From the NCBI RefSeq assembly GCF_003410055.1, contig NZ_QUZK01000042.1:124001-188000 (forward strand): a stretch of 64,000 nt of DNA, in the 5' to 3' direction. The notes beneath the pieces are model-generated. The model saw nothing but the letters and a program-made list of their open reading frames with translations, was not told the DNA's origin and ran no database searches. Of the stretch, positions 43,500 to 54,867 are shown one piece after another. Source of the stretch: Wenzhouxiangella sediminis (GTDB taxonomy: Bacteria > Pseudomonadota > Gammaproteobacteria > Xanthomonadales > Wenzhouxiangellaceae). The position numbers and the translations under genes were made by a program. Every line of letters starts with the position of its first letter. Within the stretch, counting starts at the first letter, position 1.

Positions 43500-44737
43500 A
43501 GATCGCGATCGTCGGCGGTGGCGTATCTGGTCTGTATGCTGCCTGGCATCTTTCGAATCGTCACGAAGTGACCGTCTTCGAGGCGGCCGATCGCCTCGGT
43601 GGTCATGCCGATACCCAGGTCGTTGACGACGAGGGCGTCGAGCAGAGCATCGATACGGGGTTCATCGTCTTCAACCGCCAGCACTACCCGCTGCTGACGA
43701 CTTGGTTCGAGTCGCTGGGCGTGACCTCCCGGACGACCGATATGAGCTTCGGCGTCAGCGATACCGGCTCGGGGATGGAATACAACGCCAGCACCCTCGG
43801 CCGACTCTATTGTCAGCGCCGCAACCTGCTCAGTCCGCGTTTTCACGGCATGGTGCTCGACATCGCGCGCTTCTACCGGCGTGCGCCGGCGCTCCTGGCC
43901 GAGCTGGACGAGCGCGTGACGCTGGGCGAATGGCTCGCGGGCAGCGGTCTCGGCGAGATGTTCGCATCGCGACACATGCTGCCCATGGCCTCCGCGCTCT
44001 GGTCCGCCCCGATGGGCGACGTCACGAAGTTCCCAATGAAGCACCTGCTGGCCTTCATGGACAATCACTCCATGTTGACCCTGGGCGAGCGCCCCGCCTG
44101 GGAAACGGTCGACGGCGGTAGCCGGCAGTACGTCGAGGCGGCACGGCGGTGTGCTGCCCGGTTCGAGATCGCCAGTCCCGTTCGGTGGGTCGAGCGAACG
44201 AACGACGGCGTGGTCGTCAGAACGCCTGAGGACGAGGCGCGTTTCGACGCCATCGTTCTCGCCTGTCATTCGGACCAGGCGCTGGGACTCCTGGCCGACG
44301 CCAGTCCGGTTGAGCGCTGCGTCCTTTCCGCCATCCAGTATCAGCCCAATGAGGCCGTCCTGCACACCGACGTTTCGGTGCTGCCGTCCAGGCGGGCGGC
44401 CAGGGCGGCCTGGAATGTCCGGATCGACGGCGAGGAAGGCAGGCGGTGTCGGGTTTCCTACTACATGAACCTGCTGCAGAACATCAAAAGCCGACAACAT
44501 TTCGTGGTCTCGCTCAACCAGACCGAGCTGATCGACCCGGCCCGGATTCTCGTGCGCCGCAATTACGCTCACCCGGTCTTTACGCCAGAGGCTGTGGCCG
44601 CCCAGTCGCGATGGAGCGACATCAACGGCTTGCGCCGAACCTGGTTCTGCGGTGCCTGGTGGGGCTGGGGATTTCACGAGGACGGCGCCCGCAGCGCGCG
44701 GCGCGTCGTCGACGATATCGAGGCCCGCCATGGATAA
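43496..44737 (+). CDS. FAD-dependent oxidoreductase (amine oxidase/desaturase-like)
   Basis: 413 residues with a Rossmann dinucleotide site at the extreme N-terminus (IAIVGGGVSGLYAAWHL), FEAADRLGGHADT and an amine-oxidase-type C-terminal FAD contact (WFCGAWWGWGFHEDG). This family, often labelled NAD/FAD-binding protein, occurs almost invariably beside DUF1365 and CFA synthase-like genes and probably oxidises or reduces an acyl-chain intermediate. ATG 43496 overlaps the desaturase stop (ATGA). Confidence 0.82.
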   Translation: MKIAIVGGGVSGLYAAWHLSNRHEVTVFEAADRLGGHADTQVVDDEGVEQSIDTGFIVFNRQHYPLLTTWFESLGVTSRTTDMSFGVSDTGSGMEYNASTLGRLYCQRRNLLSPRFHGMVLDIARFYRRAPALLAELDERVTLGEWLAGSGLGEMFASRHMLPMASALWSAPMGDVTKFPMKHLLAFMDNHSMLTLGERPAWETVDGGSRQYVEAARRCAARFEIASPVRWVERTNDGVVVRTPEDEARFDAIVLACHSDQALGLLADASPVERCVLSAIQYQPNEAVLHTDVSVLPSRRAARAAWNVRIDGEEGRRCRVSYYMNLLQNIKSRQHFVVSLNQTELIDPARILVRRNYAHPVFTPEAVAAQSRWSDINGLRRTWFCGAWWGWGFHEDGARSARRVVDDIEARHG

Positions 44738-45479
44738 CGCGATCGCAACCGGCCGGGTGTGGCACGAGCGCCTCACGCCCAGGCCACACCGGTTCGCCTA
44801 CCGAACCAGCTACACGCTGATCGACATCGATCGGATCGCGGACGTCTTCGGCCGCAGTCGACTGTGGTCGGTGGAGGGCCGCAACCTGGTCAGCTTCCGG
44901 CGCGGTGATTTCCTGGGTCCGCTCGATCGCCCGCTGCGCCAGGCAGTGCTCGATCGGGTGTCGGCAGAAACCGGCCGGCGGCCCGAAGGGCAAATCTTTC
45001 TACTGGCTCACCTGCGCCAGTGGGGCCTGTGCTTCAATCCGGTCAGCTTTTATTTCTGTCTCGGCAGGAACGAGCAGCTGGATGCCATCGTCGCCGAGGT
45101 GCACAACACCCCCTGGAACGAACGGCACGCCTACGTGCTCGACTGTCTCGAGCAGTCCGGGCCCGAGTACCGATTCGGATTCGACAAGGTCTTTCACGTC
45201 TCTCCCTTCATGCCCATGGCCATACGCTACGACTGGCGATTCCGCGTCGAGAACGACCACCTGCGCGTTCACATGCGCCTGAAGGAAGCGGGTCGACAAT
45301 GCTTCTCGGCGGGAATGCGCCTGGCGCTGGAGCCGATGACGACGGCCGCCATGCGCCGTATGCCGCTGGCTTTTCCCCTGATGACGGCCAAGGTCGTCGC
45401 AGCGATCTACTGGCAGGCGTTCAGGTTGTGGCTGAAGAAGACGCCGTTTCATTCCCATCCGGACAAGGTGACGCAATGA
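44730..45479 (+). CDS. DUF1365 protein
   Basis: 249-residue protein of DUF1365, function unknown, consistently linked with FAD oxidoreductase and CFA synthase-like genes. Conserved pieces: HERLTPRPHRFAYRTSY (about 12-28), GQIFLLAHLRQWGLCFNPVSFYFC (about 87-110), EVHNTPWNERHAYVL and KVFHVSPFMPMAIRYDWRF. Its N-terminal RxHxR-like part and Asn/His-rich core suggest an enzyme acting on lipid substrates, but no catalytic mechanism is established. Overlaps the previous gene by 8 bp and the next by 4 bp. Confidence 0.83.
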   Translation: MDNAIATGRVWHERLTPRPHRFAYRTSYTLIDIDRIADVFGRSRLWSVEGRNLVSFRRGDFLGPLDRPLRQAVLDRVSAETGRRPEGQIFLLAHLRQWGLCFNPVSFYFCLGRNEQLDAIVAEVHNTPWNERHAYVLDCLEQSGPEYRFGFDKVFHVSPFMPMAIRYDWRFRVENDHLRVHMRLKEAGRQCFSAGMRLALEPMTTAAMRRMPLAFPLMTAKVVAAIYWQAFRLWLKKTPFHSHPDKVTQ

Positions 45480-46762
45480 CGCACACGGACAGAACGATTG
45501 ATGAGGCGGATGTCGGTTCCGGCGGCGGGCTCGACCGCTGGCTGCGTGCCAGAGTGCTCGCCCGTCTCGGATCGATCGAGCAGGGGCGACTGACGATTCA
45601 GGACGCCGACGGTGAATACGAGCTGGGCGCGGTCGACGATGCGCTTCAGGCAACGGTGGTCATCCACGACCTGCGCTTCTGGCGCCTGATGGCCAGCGGC
45701 GGCAGCGTCGGTGCGGCGGAGGCCTGGATGGCAGGTCTCTGGGACAGCCCCGACCCGGTCGCTGTCGTGCAGGTGCTCTCGCGCAATCGGCGGGTGCTCG
45801 ACAGGATGGAGAGGGGTGCGGCGCGATTGACCAACGTCCTGCTCGGGGCGTGGCACGCCTTCAACCGCAATAGTCTCCGCGGCAGTCGCCGCAACATCGC
45901 CGCGCACTACGACCTGGGCAATGAGTTCTTCGGGTCCTGGCTCGACGCGCGGATGATGTATTCGAGCGCCCTGTACACCGCCGAAGAGCAGACGCTCGAG
46001 CAGGCCCAGCTCAACAAGCTCGACCGGATCTGCCGAAAGCTCGATCTCGGTCCGGAAGATCACCTGCTGGAAATCGGCACCGGCTGGGGCGGGCTGGCCA
46101 TTCACGCCGCCGAGCAATACGGATGCCGCGTGACGACGACCACCATTTCGCGCGAGCAGTTCGAGTTCGCGCGCCGCAAGGTGCAAGAGGCCGGTCTCGA
46201 GGGCCGGGTGACGCTGCTGATGCGCGACTACCGGGACCTCGAAGGGCGGTTCGACAAGGTCGTGTCGGTCGAAATGATCGAGGCGGTCGGCCATCAGTAC
46301 CTCGATACCTACCTGGCGAAGATCGATTCCCTTCTCGTGCCCGACGGTCTGGCACTGATCCAGGCGATCACGATCGAGGACTACCGCTACGCCAGCGCGC
46401 TCAGGACCGTGGACTTCATCAAGCGCTACATCTTCCCCGGAGCTTTCATTCCTTCGGTCAGCGCCATCACCGCCTCGATGGCGCGGTCCAGTCGGCTCGG
46501 CCTGGTCGAACTGGCCGACTTCGGTGCCAGTTACGCGACAACTCTGGCAGCCTGGCGCGAGCGTTTCGAGAGTCGTTGGGACAGCATCCGGGAAATGGGG
46601 TTCGACGAAACGTTCCGGCGCCGCTGGCTGTGGTACCTGGCCTATTGCGAAGGCGGCTTCCGGGAGCGGGCGATCAGCGACGTGCACCTGCTCATGGCCG
46701 GTCCGGACTGGCGACCGCCGGCCCGGCACGGGCTGTCCGGCGGACGGGATCTGACCGCATGA
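45476..46762 (+). CDS. cyclopropane-fatty-acid-synthase-family SAM methyltransferase (first copy)
   Basis: 428-residue CFA-synthase-like enzyme that methylates unsaturated acyl chains of phospholipids. It has an N-terminal helical domain, AHYDLGNEFFGSWLDARMMYSSALY, the SAM-binding LLEIGTGWGGLAIHAA and EMIEAVGHQYLDTYLAKID, and IFPGAFIPSV. Relatives in such clusters may introduce a methyl or methylene branch rather than a cyclopropane ring, for example as the first step toward furan fatty acids; the product here is inference. The ATG overlaps the DUF1365 stop. A second, divergent copy lies two genes downstream. Confidence 0.85.
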   Translation: MTHTDRTIDEADVGSGGGLDRWLRARVLARLGSIEQGRLTIQDADGEYELGAVDDALQATVVIHDLRFWRLMASGGSVGAAEAWMAGLWDSPDPVAVVQVLSRNRRVLDRMERGAARLTNVLLGAWHAFNRNSLRGSRRNIAAHYDLGNEFFGSWLDARMMYSSALYTAEEQTLEQAQLNKLDRICRKLDLGPEDHLLEIGTGWGGLAIHAAEQYGCRVTTTTISREQFEFARRKVQEAGLEGRVTLLMRDYRDLEGRFDKVVSVEMIEAVGHQYLDTYLAKIDSLLVPDGLALIQAITIEDYRYASALRTVDFIKRYIFPGAFIPSVSAITASMARSSRLGLVELADFGASYATTLAAWRERFESRWDSIREMGFDETFRRRWLWYLAYCEGGFRERAISDVHLLMAGPDWRPPARHGLSGGRDLTA

Positions 46763-47328
46763 AGTACGATTTCTGGATCAACCAGGGCCTGTTCCAGCTC
46801 AGCTGGCCGGCTTGCGTGGTCGGCGCATCCGCCGGAGTGGCGGGCTGGACCGGCACCTCGGTGGTGGCGGCGATGGCGCTGTGGCAACTGCATCCCCGCC
46901 GGCGCCATCCCAGTGATTGGCGCATGATCTTCCTGTGCCTGGGGATCGGGTTCCTGCTCGACTCGCTGTGGGTGCAGGCGGGGCTGCTCGCCTACGCCAT
47001 GCCCTGGCCTTCGACGCAATTCGCCCCCTTCTGGATCCTGCTGCTGTGGCTGGCCATGGCCCTGGTGCTCAATCACTCGATGAGCGTGTTCAAGGGGCGG
47101 CTTCTGCTGATCGGTATCCTCGGCGGGATCGGTTCGCCCATGTCGTACTTCGCCGGTTCGCGCTTCGGCGCCGTCGAGTGGCTGGCGCCGGCCTGGCAGG
47201 TCGTTCTGGCCACGGGCCTGAGCTGGGCTCTTCTCCTGCCCGCGCTGTTCTGGCTGGCCGACCGGCCGGGTCGGCGGCACGACGGCAAGACTTCCGACCA
47301 ATCCTTATCCCGGAGCGCGACTTCATGA
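46759..47328 (+). CDS. DUF2878 membrane protein
   Basis: 189 residues, about five membrane segments (DFWINQGLFQLSWPACVVGA; FLCLGIGFLLDSLWVQAGL; FWILLLWLAMALVLNHSM; LLLIGILGGIGSPMSYFAG; VVLATGLSWALLLPALFWL). Matches DUF2878, an uncharacterised membrane family. It recurs between CFA-synthase-like genes, so a role in handling or moving modified lipids is plausible. ATG 46759 overlaps the preceding stop by 4 bp. Confidence 0.8.
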   Translation: MKYDFWINQGLFQLSWPACVVGASAGVAGWTGTSVVAAMALWQLHPRRRHPSDWRMIFLCLGIGFLLDSLWVQAGLLAYAMPWPSTQFAPFWILLLWLAMALVLNHSMSVFKGRLLLIGILGGIGSPMSYFAGSRFGAVEWLAPAWQVVLATGLSWALLLPALFWLADRPGRRHDGKTSDQSLSRSATS

Positions 47329-48353
47329 AGCCTATCGATCTGGCCGAAAAGGGACTGGTTCCCGACTGGCTCATCCGGCGCGGCATTCGCAAGTTGCTCA
47401 GGCAGCGCCTGCGCGAGGAGCGGGCGGACAATCCCGAATCCCAATCCGAGCGCTACCAGGCCCTGATGGAAGAGCTGGCCGAGTCGGCCATCGCCATTGA
47501 AACGGACGCGGCCAACGAACAGCACTACGAAGTGCCGGCGGCTTTCTACCAGCAGGTTCTGGGGCATCGCCTCAAGTATTCCAGCGCGCTCTGGCCGCCC
47601 GGTGTAGACAGTCTGGACGACGCTGAAACCGTGATGCTCGACCAGACTTGCCGAAACGCGGCGCTGGAGGATGGTCAGGACATTCTAGAGTTGGGATGCG
47701 GCTGGGGCTCGCTGACGATTTGGATGGCGTCGAACTATCCGACCAGTCGAATCACGGCCGTTTCCAACTCGAGTTCGCAACGGCGTCATATCGAGACCCG
47801 GGCCCGGGAGCTGGCGCTGGACAACGTCGAGGTCATCACCTGCGACGTCAACGAGCTGTCGCTCGACAGGCAGTTCGACCGGGTGGTTTCGGTGGAGATG
47901 TTCGAGCACGTGCGCAATTACCGCCAGCTTCTCGGGCGCATTGCCGGCTGGATGAAACCGGAGGCCCGCCTGTTCGTGCATATTTTCTGCCATCGCTATC
48001 TGGCCTATCCGTTCGAAACGGAAGGAGAGGACAATTGGATGGGCCGCCACTTCTTTACCGGCGGCCTGATGCCGGGTGCCGACACACTGTTACACTTCGC
48101 TGATGATGTGGTCATCGAACGCCGCTGGCTTTACTCGGGCGAGCACTACGCCAGGACCGCGCGTGCGTGGCTGGAGAATCTCGACCAGCGCTCCCGCGAA
48201 GTCCGCTCGGTCATGCAGGCCACCTACGGCGATCAGGCCCCTCTGTGGCAGCAACGCTGGCGAATATTCTTCATGGCCTGCGAAGAGCTGTTCGGCTTCG
48301 ATCACGGGCGCCAGTGGCTGGTCGGTCATTTCCTGTTCCGCAAGGCGCAATGA
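47325..48353 (+). CDS. CFA-synthase-like SAM methyltransferase (second, divergent copy)
   Basis: 342 residues. The SAM motif ILELGCGWGSLTIWMASNYP (about 118-137), EQHYEVPAAFYQQVLGHRLKYSSALW and VSVEMFEHVRNYRQLLGRI place it in the CFA/coclaurine-N-methyltransferase-like branch. It lacks much of the N-terminal lipid-binding domain seen in the first copy, so it may act on a different, perhaps more soluble, acceptor. ATG 47325 overlaps DUF2878, and its stop overlaps the sensor kinase start. Confidence 0.82.
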   Translation: MKPIDLAEKGLVPDWLIRRGIRKLLRQRLREERADNPESQSERYQALMEELAESAIAIETDAANEQHYEVPAAFYQQVLGHRLKYSSALWPPGVDSLDDAETVMLDQTCRNAALEDGQDILELGCGWGSLTIWMASNYPTSRITAVSNSSSQRRHIETRARELALDNVEVITCDVNELSLDRQFDRVVSVEMFEHVRNYRQLLGRIAGWMKPEARLFVHIFCHRYLAYPFETEGEDNWMGRHFFTGGLMPGADTLLHFADDVVIERRWLYSGEHYARTARAWLENLDQRSREVRSVMQATYGDQAPLWQQRWRIFFMACEELFGFDHGRQWLVGHFLFRKAQ

Positions 48354-49675
48354 AGCCGTTTAATCGCCTCCTCACCGGCGGGCTGCGCACCCGGCTGGTG
48401 CGCGTTTTCCTGTTGCAGGTGCTGGCGATCAGTATCGCCACCGTTCTCGGTGTCTACGCCGCAGCCTGGGTGGTCGAGCGCGTACTGGTCCAGGAAGCCC
48501 TGAACGGGGAGGCGGAATACTTCTGGAATCACTACGAGGACAATCCGGATTTTCCGCTTCCCGATACGAATAATCTGACTGCCTACATGGCGCAGAACGG
48601 CGACCCTTCCAGTGTTCCGGGATGGCTTCGTGACGAGACGCCGGGCTTCCGGCGGGGGCATCGTCACGACGATTCATCTCCCGTGATTCACGTATCGCAG
48701 CGCGGTGACGAGCGTCTGTATCTGGTGTTCGACGAAATGCAGGTGTCTTCCCTGGCCTGGTATTTCGGGGTTGCGCCCCTGACCGGTGTGCTGCTTCTGA
48801 TCTACCTGCTGACCTGGCTTGGTTACATCATGTCCCGGCGGGCCGTCTCGACGGTTGTCCAACTGGCGGATGCCGTTCGCAATTACGATTTCCGTTCGGG
48901 CCAGCTGGAGGAGCTCAGCGAGGAAGCCTTCGGCGAAACCACCGATACCGAAACCCTGGCTTTGATCAACGCCTTCAACCAGTTCATCCATCGCCTCGAG
49001 TCCTTCATCCAGCGCGAACGCAACTTCACGCGCAACGCGAGCCACGAGTTGCGAACGCCCCTGGCGGTTCTTCGATCGAATCTGGGGCTTCTCGCCAAGC
49101 AGAGTGATCCCGAGGCGAGGGCCAAGACGGTGGAGCGGATGAACCGGACCGTGCGCGACATGGAGGCGCTCGTCGAGACCCTGCTGATCCTCGCACGCGA
49201 GAGCGAGTCGCGCCTGAACTGGTCGTCGGTGGTTCTCAACGACCTGCTCGCCGACCTGCTCGAGCAGATCGCATCGACTTTCGACCGGCCGGAGGTGACC
49301 ACCGGAGTGCGCGCCAACGGCCTGCTCGAAATCAGCGCGCCCGAACGGGTGCTGGCCATCGTCTTCACCAACCTGCTGCGCAATGCCCTGAGCTACACCG
49401 AGAAGGGGCATGTGCACGTTCTGGTCGACCGCAACGGCGTGACCATTCAGGATTCCGGCTGCGGCATGGCCGAGACGGATCTCGAGCGCATGTTCGAGCC
49501 TTTCTACCGGGGGCATGACCGCTCCAACGAGGGATACGGCCTGGGCCTGTCCATCGTCCGCCGCCTGTGCGACCGATTCGGCTGGCACCTGCACGCCGAC
49601 AGCGAACTGGGCGCCGGCACCGAGATCCGCGTCGAATTCCCCCAGGCGACCTTCAAGCCCTTCGGAAGTAACTAG
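48350..49675 (+). CDS. sensor histidine kinase closing the lipid operon
   Basis: 441 aa with two membrane segments (about 18-40 and 141-162) flanking a periplasmic domain of roughly 100 residues. A HAMP-like linker follows, then HisKA with RNASHELRTPLAVLRSNL (His about 231) and HATPase_c (NLLRNALSYTEKGHV, DSGCGMAE, GYGLGLSIVRRL). No response regulator is adjacent; the nearest OmpR-type regulator is at 55021-55725, beyond the mevalonate operon. Translationally coupled (4-bp overlap) to the second CFA-like gene, so it is made together with the lipid enzymes and may sense the membrane they modify. Its TAG stop is part of the first 7-bp unit of repeat element E6. Confidence 0.88.
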   Translation: MKPFNRLLTGGLRTRLVRVFLLQVLAISIATVLGVYAAAWVVERVLVQEALNGEAEYFWNHYEDNPDFPLPDTNNLTAYMAQNGDPSSVPGWLRDETPGFRRGHRHDDSSPVIHVSQRGDERLYLVFDEMQVSSLAWYFGVAPLTGVLLLIYLLTWLGYIMSRRAVSTVVQLADAVRNYDFRSGQLEELSEEAFGETTDTETLALINAFNQFIHRLESFIQRERNFTRNASHELRTPLAVLRSNLGLLAKQSDPEARAKTVERMNRTVRDMEALVETLLILARESESRLNWSSVVLNDLLADLLEQIASTFDRPEVTTGVRANGLLEISAPERVLAIVFTNLLRNALSYTEKGHVHVLVDRNGVTIQDSGCGMAETDLERMFEPFYRGHDRSNEGYGLGLSIVRRLCDRFGWHLHADSELGAGTEIRVEFPQATFKPFGSN

Positions 49676-49891
49676 GGTTCAGGTTTCAGTGTTCAGGTTT
49701 CAGGAGCGCGTGGCGAAGCCCGAGAGTGCGTTGCCTAAAAGCCTGGTGTCGTGCTGGCCGGAAACATAGCGTGAACGAAGACACGGGCAGTCCTGAATGC
49801 GTCGACACTGCTTTCCCGAACCCGGAACCCCTTTATCCTTTACCTGAAACCTGAAACCTGAAACCTGAAACCTGAAACCTGAAACCTGAAA
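49674..49891. repeat. inverted tandem-array element E6 (7-bp unit AGGTTTC)
   Basis: The left array, 49674-49701, has four units (AGGGTTC, AGGTTTC, AGTGTTC, AGGTTTC), the first overlapping the TAG stop of the sensor kinase. The right array, 49843-49891, has seven perfect CCTGAAA units. The core of about 140 bp includes GCGTTGCCTAAAAGCC (49728-49743), shared in opposite orientation with element E9. It occupies almost all of the gap before mvaD. Confidence 0.92.
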
Positions 49892-49961
49892 CCCAACCCC
49901 CACTGCCACAACACCCCGCAAGCCCTTATCATTGGGGCCTCTCCACTGTCACAATCCGGAC

Positions 49962-50945
49962 ATGTCCTTCAAACAAGCCGCCGCGCGGGCGGGTGCCAAT
50001 ATCGCGCTGGTCAAATACTGGGGCAAGCGCGACCAGCGGTTGAATCTGCCGGCCGCCGGATCGATTTCCATCACGCTGGCAGGGCTGGAGACGCGCACGA
50101 CGGTCACGCCCGATCCCACGCTGGGCGCAGACGAATTCGTGCTCGACGGCGTCGAGCAGCCGCCCGGGCGGGTGGGCGCGGTTCTCGACCTCGTTCGCGA
50201 GCGGGCCGGGGCGACGGTGGCCTGCCGGGTGGAGAGCCGGAACAACTTTCCGACGGGTGCCGGTCTGGCCTCGTCGGCGTCTGGATTCGCCGCGCTGGTA
50301 GTGGCCGCCGCACAGGCTTTCGGCTTGCAGCTGTCGGAGAGCGAGTTGTCCGGTCTGGCCCGGCGCGGTTCGGGATCGGCGGCACGCTCGATTTTCGGGG
50401 GGTTCGCGGAAATGGACCCCGGCCACCGAGAAAACGGCGTCGACGCAGTCGCCCGCCCCCTCCTGTCCGCCGAAGAGTGGCCGCTGGAGGTCGTTGTGGC
50501 CATCACCGATTCGGGCAGCAAGGCCGTGGGGTCGCGCGACGGCATGAACCACACCATGAGAACCTCGCCTTACTACCCGGCCTGGGTGGAAACGGTGGCG
50601 GAAGATCTCGATGCAGCGCGTTCGGCGATCGCTGCTCGCGATTTCGAGGCACTGGCAGAGACGGCCGAACACAGCGCCCTGAAGATGCACGCCTCGATGT
50701 TGGCGGCGCGTCCGGGACTGGTCTACTGGAACCCGGCCACCCTGGCCTGCCTGCACGCCGTGCGAGCCCTGCGTTCGGCTGGAACGGGCGTGTTCTTCAC
50801 GATTGATGCGGGTCCCCAGCTCAAGGCCGTCTGCCTGCCGGGCGAGAGCGAACGGGTTGCCGGGCTGCTCGCTGATCAGCCTGGCGTGAGTGATGTGCTG
50901 GTGACTGGCCTGGGCGGCGGCGCGGCGCGGGCCGCAGTCCCGTGA
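49962..50945 (+). CDS. mvaD: diphosphomevalonate decarboxylase
   Basis: ATP-dependent decarboxylation of mevalonate-5-diphosphate to isopentenyl diphosphate. The 327-residue GHMP-superfamily protein has the MDD signature NNFPTGAGLASSASGFA (94-110), N-terminal NIALVKYWGKRDQRLNLP, GSRDGMNHT and catalytic-Asp region FFTIDAGPQLK. I chose ATG 49962, giving the conserved N-terminus; an in-frame GTG-type extension to 49932 is unconserved. No strong ribosome site precedes it, and element E6 ends 70 bp upstream. The stop overlaps the mvaK2 GTG. Heads a mevalonate operon, unusual in Gammaproteobacteria, which mostly use the MEP route. Confidence 0.92.
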   Translation: MSFKQAAARAGANIALVKYWGKRDQRLNLPAAGSISITLAGLETRTTVTPDPTLGADEFVLDGVEQPPGRVGAVLDLVRERAGATVACRVESRNNFPTGAGLASSASGFAALVVAAAQAFGLQLSESELSGLARRGSGSAARSIFGGFAEMDPGHRENGVDAVARPLLSAEEWPLEVVVAITDSGSKAVGSRDGMNHTMRTSPYYPAWVETVAEDLDAARSAIAARDFEALAETAEHSALKMHASMLAARPGLVYWNPATLACLHAVRALRSAGTGVFFTIDAGPQLKAVCLPGESERVAGLLADQPGVSDVLVTGLGGGAARAAVP

Positions 50946-52003
50946 CACGCTGGGTCGCTACGGCTCCGGGCAAGGTTGTCTTGCTGGGCGAGTACGCGGT
51001 CCTCGAGGGCACACCCGCTCTCGTCCAGGCCGTGGACCGGCGCTGCCGCGTCGAACTCATCGAATGCGCTGCCCGAGATTGCCGAATCGAGGCGCCGCAG
51101 CTCGACATTCCGCCGGTCCGATTCGCGCCGGAAGATTCGGGCTCCTTGCGCTGGCAGGAGGCCGTGCCGGCGCCCTTTGCCCGGACAGCCGCCTTGATCG
51201 ACGCCGTGCTGGGCCGCATCTCTCGCTCGGGCGGGCGGATCGCGCCATTCCGGATGAGCATAGACACCGCCGAGCTGTTCGATGCCGGCGGCAAGCGACC
51301 GATCAAGCTGGGACTGGGCTCCAGTGCCGCCACCGCGGTCGCGATCGACGCGGTGCTGCATGCCGCCTTTCTCGGCGATCACCCGGCCGAGTCGGCGGTG
51401 GAGACCGTTGCCAGGCTGCTCGTGCCGGGGCGCGAGGCGCAGGGCAACGCCGGTAGCGGTATCGATCTGGCCGCGAGCCTTTGCGGCGGCCTGCTGGCCT
51501 ACCGCATTCGCGACGAGCAGATCGAGATCCGGCCGCTGTCGATGCCGGAATCCGTGCGCACCTGCTTCGTGTGGGCCGGGGAGCCGGCCTCGACTGCCGA
51601 ACTGCTCGCGGCCTGGCGCCGGTCCCGGGAGCGCGCGCCACGCGAGCATGGCGGTCTGCTCGGCGAGATGCACAGCGTGGCGAGTGCGGGAGTCGAGGCC
51701 CTGGAGCGCGGGGACGCCGATGCCATTCTCGCGTGCTGGTCGGATTACGGGGAAATAATGGGTAAAATGAACGATTTGGTCGGCTGCGAGGTCGTCACGA
51801 CCGAGCACCGGATGGCGAACGGCTTCGCACAGTTGCTGGCCGGCGTCTACAAGCCTTGCGGCGCCGGCGGCGGCGACCTGGGCGTGGCCGCTTCGCGCGA
51901 CCCGGAGTTCGGGCCGCGGATGCGCTACTTGTGCCGGCAGGCCGGATTGAAGACCCTGTCGGTTCGTCCCGATCCACAGGGCGTGCGCGTAATACGAGAG
52001 TGA
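50942..52003 (+). CDS. mvaK2: phosphomevalonate kinase
   Basis: GHMP kinase phosphorylating mevalonate-5-phosphate to the diphosphate. The 353 residues have APGKVVLLGEYAVLEGTPALV (8-28), the ATP loop GLGSSAATAVA (124-134), GNAGSGIDLAASLCGGLL and the C-terminal YKPCGAGGGDLGVAAS, as in bacterial phosphomevalonate kinases. GTG 50942 overlaps the mvaD stop. Assignment to PMK rather than mevalonate kinase follows from the GSGIDLAAS region and from the fused mevalonate kinase next door. Confidence 0.88.
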   Translation: MTRWVATAPGKVVLLGEYAVLEGTPALVQAVDRRCRVELIECAARDCRIEAPQLDIPPVRFAPEDSGSLRWQEAVPAPFARTAALIDAVLGRISRSGGRIAPFRMSIDTAELFDAGGKRPIKLGLGSSAATAVAIDAVLHAAFLGDHPAESAVETVARLLVPGREAQGNAGSGIDLAASLCGGLLAYRIRDEQIEIRPLSMPESVRTCFVWAGEPASTAELLAAWRRSRERAPREHGGLLGEMHSVASAGVEALERGDADAILACWSDYGEIMGKMNDLVGCEVVTTEHRMANGFAQLLAGVYKPCGAGGGDLGVAASRDPEFGPRMRYLCRQAGLKTLSVRPDPQGVRVIRE

Positions 52004-52010
52004 CGAGTTG

Positions 52011-54279
<2,269 letters not shown>

Positions 54280-54290
<11 letters not shown>

Positions 54291-54867
54291 CCAGGCCGGC
54301 CCGGCGCGCGTGGTGTCGTCCGACAGCGAGCAGCTGATTCTCGTCGACGACCGCGACCGCGAGATCGGAACGCTGTCCAAGGGCGCCTGCCACGACGGCG
54401 ACGGCGTTCTTCACCGTGCCTTTTCCGTCTTTCTTTTCGATCCGACCGGAAGGTTGCTGATCCAGCAGCGGGTGGGCGAGAAGCGCCTCTGGCCGCTGTA
54501 TTGGGCCAACAGCTGCTGCTCGCATCCGCGCGTCGGCGAAGACATGGCCGAGGCAACTCTGCGTCGCACGGAGGAAGAACTGGGCGTACGCGCCGAATTG
54601 GAGTTCGTCTACAAGTTCCAGTACCAGGCCCACTACGAGGACCTGGGCGCAGAGCACGAACTGTGCTGGGTCCATATCGGACGCACCGCCGAGACCGAGG
54701 TCCGCCCGAATCCTTCGGAAATCGCCGACTGGCGCTTTCTCACGCCGGCCGAAGTCGACGCCCTGATCGCCGACGAGTCGGCCGACGTGGCGCCGTGGTT
54801 CCGCATGGAATGGCGCGAGCTGCGCCGGGCCCACTGGCAGCGCGTCGAGCAGCTACTGAACGGCTGA
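54280..54867 (+). CDS. idi: isopentenyl-diphosphate delta-isomerase, type 1
   Basis: Interconverts IPP and DMAPP. The 195-residue Nudix-fold type 1 enzyme has catalytic Cys80 in NSCCSHPR, the Nudix-like stretch EATLRRTEEELGV and the Glu of AEHELCWVH. GTG 54280 has GGAGG 9 nt upstream and overlaps the fusion gene's end by 11 bp, making it the last gene of the mevalonate operon. The longer frame from 54220 lies inside the fusion gene and is rejected. Its TGA is followed at once by element E7. Confidence 0.92.

Noticed and set aside
49843-49891. CRISPR array
   Set aside because: Seven perfect units are contiguous and only 7 bp long, with no spacers and no cas genes.
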